From positions 1,674,001 to 1,738,000 of the forward strand of contig NZ_CP107546.1 in assembly GCF_025836995.1 (NCBI RefSeq): a stretch of 64,000 bases of DNA. Reading direction: 5' to 3'. Positions within the stretch are counted from its first letter, which is position 1. Every line of letters begins with the position of its first letter. The notes beneath the pieces are model-generated. The model was not told the origin of the DNA. It did not search any database and saw nothing but the letters and a program-made list of their open reading frames with translations. The DNA is from Microbacterium sp. M28 (lineage in GTDB: Bacteria > Actinomycetota > Actinomycetes > Actinomycetales > Microbacteriaceae). Positions 60,441-64,000 of this stretch are shown here, piece after piece. The position numbers and the translations under genes are program-made.

Positions 60441-61163
60441 ATGACCGACGAGACCACGCTTCCCGACTGGCTCACCCGCGTCGGTGTCTTCGACCTCGAG
60501 ACCACCGGCGTGGACGTCCGCACGGATCGCATCGTGACGGCCCACGTCGGCGTGCTCGACGCCAAGGGACGGCAGATCGCGGCCCGCTCCTGGATCGCCG
60601 ACCCCGGCATCCCCGTCCCCGACGGGGCCGCGGCGATCCACGGCTTCACGACCGAGCACGTCCGACGCGTCGGACGACCGTCGGCCGACGTCGTGGCCGA
60701 GATCGCCCGCTCCCTCCGCGCGCTGCTCGCGCAGGGCGTGCCGGTGGTCGCCTACAATGCGTCCTACGACTTCTCACTGCTGTTTCACGAGTGCCTGCGC
60801 CACGGCATCGAGCCGCTGCAGAACCCGTCCCCCGTGATCGATCCGCTCGTCATCGACAAGGCCGTCGACCGGTACCGCCGGGGGAAGCGGACCCTCGAGG
60901 TCGTTGCCGAGCACTATTCGGTGACGCTCGACGGCGCGCACGAGGCCTCGGCCGACGCGATCGCCGCCGGCCGGGTCGCGCAGGCGCTCGCACGCCGATT
61001 CGATCTGCCGCCGTCGGCAACCGAGCTGCACACCCGGCAGATCGGGTGGGCGCGCACCCAGGCCGAGAGCCTCACCGAGTACTTCATCAGCATCGGTCGC
61101 ATCGACGCGGAGGAGACGATCGACGGCACCTGGCCGGTGCGCGACGGCGCGGAGTCCGCCTGA
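60441..61163 (+). CDS. DnaQ-like DEDDh 3'-5' exonuclease
   Basis: A 240-residue nuclease. Exo I is GVFDLETTGVD, Exo II is YNASYDFSLLFHE, and Exo III is HEASADAIAAGRV with the DEDDh His. An AAIHGFTTEHV strand lies between. The C-terminal 60 residues are outside the nuclease fold. The start was taken at ATG 60441 because TACCGT (60428-60433) fits a leaderless -10; ATG 60411 is an alternative. Similar to the proofreading epsilon subunit but probably a stand-alone nuclease. Confidence 0.9.
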   Translation: MTDETTLPDWLTRVGVFDLETTGVDVRTDRIVTAHVGVLDAKGRQIAARSWIADPGIPVPDGAAAIHGFTTEHVRRVGRPSADVVAEIARSLRALLAQGVPVVAYNASYDFSLLFHECLRHGIEPLQNPSPVIDPLVIDKAVDRYRRGKRTLEVVAEHYSVTLDGAHEASADAIAAGRVAQALARRFDLPPSATELHTRQIGWARTQAESLTEYFISIGRIDAEETIDGTWPVRDGAESA

Positions 61164-61193
61164 GGACGGATGCCGCGGCGACGGTGATCTGCC

Positions 61194-61199
61194 TAGGCT
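61194..61199 (+). promoter_or_regulatory. -10 box of a leaderless promoter
   Basis: TAGGCT lies six bases before ATG 61206; no ribosome site is present. Confidence 0.5.
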
Positions 61200-61205
61200 G
61201 AACGC

Positions 61206-61502
61206 ATGAACGAGTTCGCGGGCTGGCTGTCGATCGCGACGGTGCTCGGGATGATCCCGGTGCTGCTGTTCACCGGGTTGCGCCACGTGTTCTCCCGCAA
61301 GCCGACCGAGGAGAAGTATCGAGGCATGGCCAGCGGCGGCCTCGTCGGGGTGTTCGACGCAGTGTGGTCGCCGAGCGCGCACGAGGCCAGCCAGGAGCGC
61401 GACCGCCAGCAGCGTTCGTCCGTGCCGGCACCGACACCGGACAAGGGTCCTGGCGTGATGGGCGCCGACGGACGCATCGTGATCGAGGTCGATCAGGACT
61501 GA
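61206..61502 (+). CDS. Small single-span membrane protein
   Basis: A 98-residue protein. One hydrophobic helix (about residues 6-26, LSIATVLGMIPVLLFTGL), then a basic turn RHVFSRKPTEEKYRG, a Gly-rich segment and a polar tail ending GADGRIVIEVDQD. No family recognised. It is leaderless by its promoter spacing. A hairpin terminator follows. Confidence 0.65.
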   Translation: MNEFAGWLSIATVLGMIPVLLFTGLRHVFSRKPTEEKYRGMASGGLVGVFDAVWSPSAHEASQERDRQQRSSVPAPTPDKGPGVMGADGRIVIEVDQD

Positions 61503-61516
61503 CACCGGCGGACGAC

Positions 61517-61551
61517 GAAGGTCCCGGCTCCGAAACGGAACCGGGACCTTC
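61517..61551. terminator. Bidirectional hairpin terminator
   Basis: GAAGGTCCCGG...CCGGGACCTTC, extended to a 16-bp stem with one mismatch and an AAA loop, lies between the convergent small membrane protein gene and rpmE. Confidence 0.8.
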
Positions 61552-61563
61552 TCGTGGATCGGG

Positions 61564-61821
61564 TCAGTTGCTGCTGCCGCCGAAGCCCTTGAAGCGCTGG
61601 TTGAACTTCTCGACGCGACCGGCGGAGTCCATGATGCGCTGCTTGCCCGTGTAGAACGGGTGCGACGCGGACGAGATCTCGACGTCGATGACGGGGTACT
61701 CCACGCCGTCCAGCTCGATCGTCTTGTCGCTCGAGACCGTCGAGCGGGTGAGGAACGTCTCGCCCGAGCCGAGGTCGCGGAACACGACAGCCTGGTAGTC
61801 GGGGTGAATGTCAGTCTTCAT
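61564..61821 (-). CDS. rpmE2: 50S ribosomal protein L31, type B (Cys-less)
   Basis: An 85-residue ribosomal protein: [19 protein letters not shown] at the start and [20 protein letters not shown] at the end, with the type-B central insert ([15 protein letters not shown]). It has no Cys, so it is the zinc-independent form. ATG 61821 has AAGGA. The 5' leader holds two short hairpins (61840-61857 and 61874-61887) after a TAAACT -10-like box. Confidence 0.95.
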   Translation of the reverse strand: MKTDIHPDYQAVVFRDLGSGETFLTRSTVSSDKTIELDGVEYPVIDVEISSASHPFYTGKQRIMDSAGRVEKFNQRFKGFGGSSN

Positions 61822-61906
61822 GGGATTCCTTACGTGGCGCCCTGGATTGTGCCAGGGACGAGGGAAGTCTGTGGGTGCAGATGCACCAAGGATCGAGTTT
61901 AGCAGA

Positions 61907-62689
61907 TCAGGCGGCTCTGGCCGCGTAGCGACCGGCATCCGCGCTCAGAGCGATCGGAAGGCCGAAGGTCTCCGTGAGCGCTTCGGAGGTGAGCGTCTCG
62001 GCGATCGGGCCCTGCGCGACGACAGCGCCGTCGCGCATGAGCAGCACGTGCGTGAATCCGACCGGGATCTCCTCGACGTGATGCGTGACCATCACCATCG
62101 CGGGCGTCGTCGGCGATGAGGCGAAACCGCTCAGCAGCGTCAACATCTCCTCGCGCGATCCGAGATCCAGCGACGCGGTCGGCTCGTCGAGCAGGAGCAG
62201 CTCGGGGTCGGTCATGACGGCACGCGCGATCTGCACCCGCTTCTGCTCGCCGTCGCTCAGCGAACCGAACAGACGATCGGCGAGGTGGTCGAGTTTCCAC
62301 TCACCGAGCACGCGCAGCGCGCGCCGCTCGTCGATGTTCTCGTACTGCTCGTTCCAGCGCCCCATCACGGAGTACGCAGCGGTCAGCACCGCGTTGATCA
62401 CGGTCTCGTCGCGCGGGATGCGCTTGGCCATCGCCGACGAGGCGAACCCGATGCGCGGGCGAACCTCGAACAGGTCGCTCCGACCGAGCGTCTCCCCCAG
62501 CACGGTCACGGTTCCGGATGTCGGATGCAGGAGCGTGTCCGCCAGCTGAAGCAGCGTGGTCTTGCCCGCACCGTTCGGGCCGAGCACCGCCCAGCGCTCG
62601 TCATCGGCGACCTGCCAGGTCACATGATCGACGATGTTCCGCCCTTCGCGGCGCACGACGACATCGGAGAGATCCAGGGCACTCGGCAT
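61907..62689 (-). CDS. ABC transporter ATP-binding protein
   Basis: A 260-residue single ATPase. Walker A is [12 protein letters not shown]-loop region FASSAMAKR, signature LSDGEQKR (LSGGQ variant), Walker [13 protein letters not shown], and the His switch THHVEEI. No permease gene is adjacent, so its partner is elsewhere or it works without one. Start ATG 62689 has TAGGCT six bases upstream. Confidence 0.88.
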   Translation of the reverse strand: MPSALDLSDVVVRREGRNIVDHVTWQVADDERWAVLGPNGAGKTTLLQLADTLLHPTSGTVTVLGETLGRSDLFEVRPRIGFASSAMAKRIPRDETVINAVLTAAYSVMGRWNEQYENIDERRALRVLGEWKLDHLADRLFGSLSDGEQKRVQIARAVMTDPELLLLDEPTASLDLGSREEMLTLLSGFASSPTTPAMVMVTHHVEEIPVGFTHVLLMRDGAVVAQGPIAETLTSEALTETFGLPIALSADAGRYAARAA

Positions 62690-62695
62690 GACATC

Positions 62696-62701
62696 AGCCT
62701 A
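62696..62701 (-). promoter_or_regulatory. -10 box of a leaderless promoter (ABC ATPase)
   Basis: TAGGCT on the minus strand, just beyond the glgA stop, lies six bases before ATG 62689, so the ATPase gene need not depend on glgA transcription. Confidence 0.5.
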
Positions 62702-62706
62702 ACGGT

Positions 62707-63891
62707 TCAGCCGACGAGCTCCCGGTAGAGGTCCCGCGTGGTGTCCGCAATCGCCGCCCAGCTGAAGTGGGTTCGGGCGCGCTCGCGACCGGCGGCCCCG
62801 TAGCTCCTCGCACGCTCCGGATCGCCGACGACCTCGGCGAGCACCGCAGCGAGATCGTGGACGTATCTCTCGGCGTCCACGGGGGTCCCCGTGCCGTCCT
62901 GGATCTGCTCGATCGGCACCAGGCGTCCGGTCTCGCCGTCGTCGACGACCTCGGGGATCCCTCCGGTCGCCGTGCCGACGACGGCGGCGCCGCACGCCAT
63001 CGCCTCGAGGTTCACGATGCCGAGCGGCTCGTACACCGATGGGCAGACGAACGTCGTGGCGGCCGTCAGGATCGACGAGAGCTCGTCGCGCGGCAGCATC
63101 CGCTCGATCCAGATCACGCCGTCGCGCGTCTGCTGCAGTGTCTGGACCAGCCCCTGCACCTCGCTCATGATCTCGGGGGTGTCCGGCGCGCCGGCGCACA
63201 GGACGATCTGCACGTCGCGCGAGAGCTCGGCGACCGCGCGCAGCAGGTACGGCAGCCCCTTCTGCCGTGTGATCCGGCCGACGAACACGACGGAGGGACG
63301 GTCGGGATCCATCCCGATGCCAGCCAGGAAGGCAGGGTTCTCGACGGGTCGCCACTGCTGCACGTCGATGCCGTTGTGGATCACCCTGACTCTGGCGGGG
63401 TCGACCTGCGGATAGCTGCGGAGGATGTCGGAGCGCATCCCGGCGCTGACCGCGACGATGGCGGACGCGTTCTCGTACGCGAGTCGTTCGATGCCGCTGG
63501 AGACCGCGTAGCCGCCGCCCAGCTGCTCGGCCTTCCACGGGCGCAGCGGTTCCAGACTGTGCGCGGTCAGCACGTGCGGGATGCCGTGCAGCTGCGCAGC
63601 GAGGTGTCCGGCGAAGTTGGCGTACCAGGTGTGCGAATGCACGAGATCCGCGCCTGCGATGTCGCCGACCATGCCGAGATCCGTGCCCAGGGTCTGGATC
63701 GCGGGGTTCGCCGAGGCGAGTTCCGCAGGCGTCCGATACGAGGTCACACCCGGTTCGGAGCGGTCGGCGCCGAAAGCGCGCACCTGCACGTCGACCGTGC
63801 TGCGCAGCGCCGCGACGAGCTCCGCGACATGAACACCGGCTCCGCCGTAGATCTCCGGCGGATATTCCTTCGTGATCATGTCAACGCGCAT
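62707..63891 (-). CDS. glgA: Glycogen synthase GlgA (actinobacterial GT4-type)
   Basis: A 394-residue GT-B glycosyltransferase. The N-terminal domain has EYPPEIYGGAGVHVAELV; the linker and C-terminal domain have FVGRITRQKGLPYLL and CPSVYEPLGIVNLEAMACG, the E-x7-E donor site. It corresponds to mycobacterial Rv1212c, which uses ADP-glucose for glycogen or maltose-1-phosphate synthesis. It is divergent from glgC, the usual arrangement. TACCGT lies six bases before ATG 63891. Confidence 0.92.
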   Translation of the reverse strand: MRVDMITKEYPPEIYGGAGVHVAELVAALRSTVDVQVRAFGADRSEPGVTSYRTPAELASANPAIQTLGTDLGMVGDIAGADLVHSHTWYANFAGHLAAQLHGIPHVLTAHSLEPLRPWKAEQLGGGYAVSSGIERLAYENASAIVAVSAGMRSDILRSYPQVDPARVRVIHNGIDVQQWRPVENPAFLAGIGMDPDRPSVVFVGRITRQKGLPYLLRAVAELSRDVQIVLCAGAPDTPEIMSEVQGLVQTLQQTRDGVIWIERMLPRDELSSILTAATTFVCPSVYEPLGIVNLEAMACGAAVVGTATGGIPEVVDDGETGRLVPIEQIQDGTGTPVDAERYVHDLAAVLAEVVGDPERARSYGAAGRERARTHFSWAAIADTTRDLYRELVG

Positions 63892-63897
63892 GTCTGA

Positions 63898-63931
63898 ACG
63901 GTAGTACAGGGACGCTCACGGGATCTATGGT
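63898..63931. promoter_or_regulatory. Divergent leaderless promoters of glgA and glgC
   Basis: On the minus strand TACCGT (63903-63898) and on the plus strand TATGGT (63926-63931) each stop six bases before an ATG (63891 and 63938). Only 46 bases separate the two genes. Confidence 0.5.
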
Positions 63932-63937
63932 GGAGCC

Positions 63938-64000
63938 ATGGCGGTCCCAAAGAAGGTCTTCGGCATCATTCTCGCCGGCGGTGAAGGCAAGCGCCTCATG
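63938..64000 (+). CDS. glgC: Glucose-1-phosphate adenylyltransferase GlgC, 5' end only
   Basis: The first 21 codons are in the window: MAVPKKVFGIILAGGEGKRL carries the nucleotidyltransferase LAGGxGxRL loop that binds ATP. With its divergent glgA neighbour, this identifies glgC, which makes ADP-glucose. The rest lies beyond the window. Confidence 0.88.
   Translation, partial: MAVPKKVFGIILAGGEGKRLM

Overview
The window looks like chromosome of a high-GC actinobacterium, most likely a Microbacteriaceae and probably Microbacterium. The reasons are uniformly high GC, an RbpA gene, the tatA-tatC-helY-pafBC block, a glgA/glgC divergent pair of actinobacterial type, and many genes whose -10 box lies so close to the start codon that the mRNA must be leaderless. 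The species call is inference. There is no CRISPR array, no rRNA and one tRNA.

Layout. 1-8.6 kb: small regulators and stress or detoxification genes (VOC/TetR pair, GNAT, a fused ABM-methyltransferase, HAD phosphatase, an AraC-VOC-UvrA-like operon, HdeD, SDR). 8.7-11.4 kb: NfeD-SPFH-GDPD and rbpA. 11.4-21.1 kb: one leftward run of nine housekeeping genes (HAD, trmI, FKBP lipoprotein, pafB, pafC, tatA, tatC, helY, lnt). 21.2-24.4 kb: PAC2 protein, uppP, M20 peptidase and tRNA-Leu(GAG). 24.6-28.2 kb: a patch of small accessory genes, including a short acidic protein and a GNAT gene with an apparent one-base frameshift at its 5' end. 28.3-38.2 kb: an ECF42-type sigma factor with its DGPF/YCII partner and an alpha/beta hydrolase, a divergent MFS/HxlR pair, an AroE-like enzyme, a ferritin-VIT transporter, a superfamily 2 helicase and an SGNH hydrolase.

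38.2-47.2 kb: a genomic island. A translationally coupled hsdM-mrr-hsdS-hsdR cluster sits inside a TrmH/SpoU-family rRNA or tRNA methyltransferase gene. The displaced 3' end of that gene is left at 38.2-38.6 kb. A second, diverged 3' end now completes the gene at 46.3-47.2 kb, with an in-frame 32-residue duplication at the junction. hsdS has a 12-bp tandem repeat in its central spacer, as in EcoR124I-type enzymes.

47.2-64 kb: sirtuin and histidine phosphatase, then a branched-chain amino acid (leucine) catabolic region. It comprises accD1-accA1-acyl-CoA dehydrogenase-MaoC-CitE with a divergent TetR regulator and two palindromic operators, beside bkdA-bkdB-bkdC with a divergent Lrp/AsnC regulator and its own dyad. 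Gene content and order match the mycobacterial Rv2495c-Rv2506 region. Together these genes would take branched-chain 2-oxo acids through isovaleryl-CoA to acetyl-CoA and acetoacetate. The window ends with an alpha/beta hydrolase, an exonuclease, a Cys-less L31, an ABC ATPase, glgA and the start of glgC.

All functional calls come from reading the translated sequence; no database search was run.
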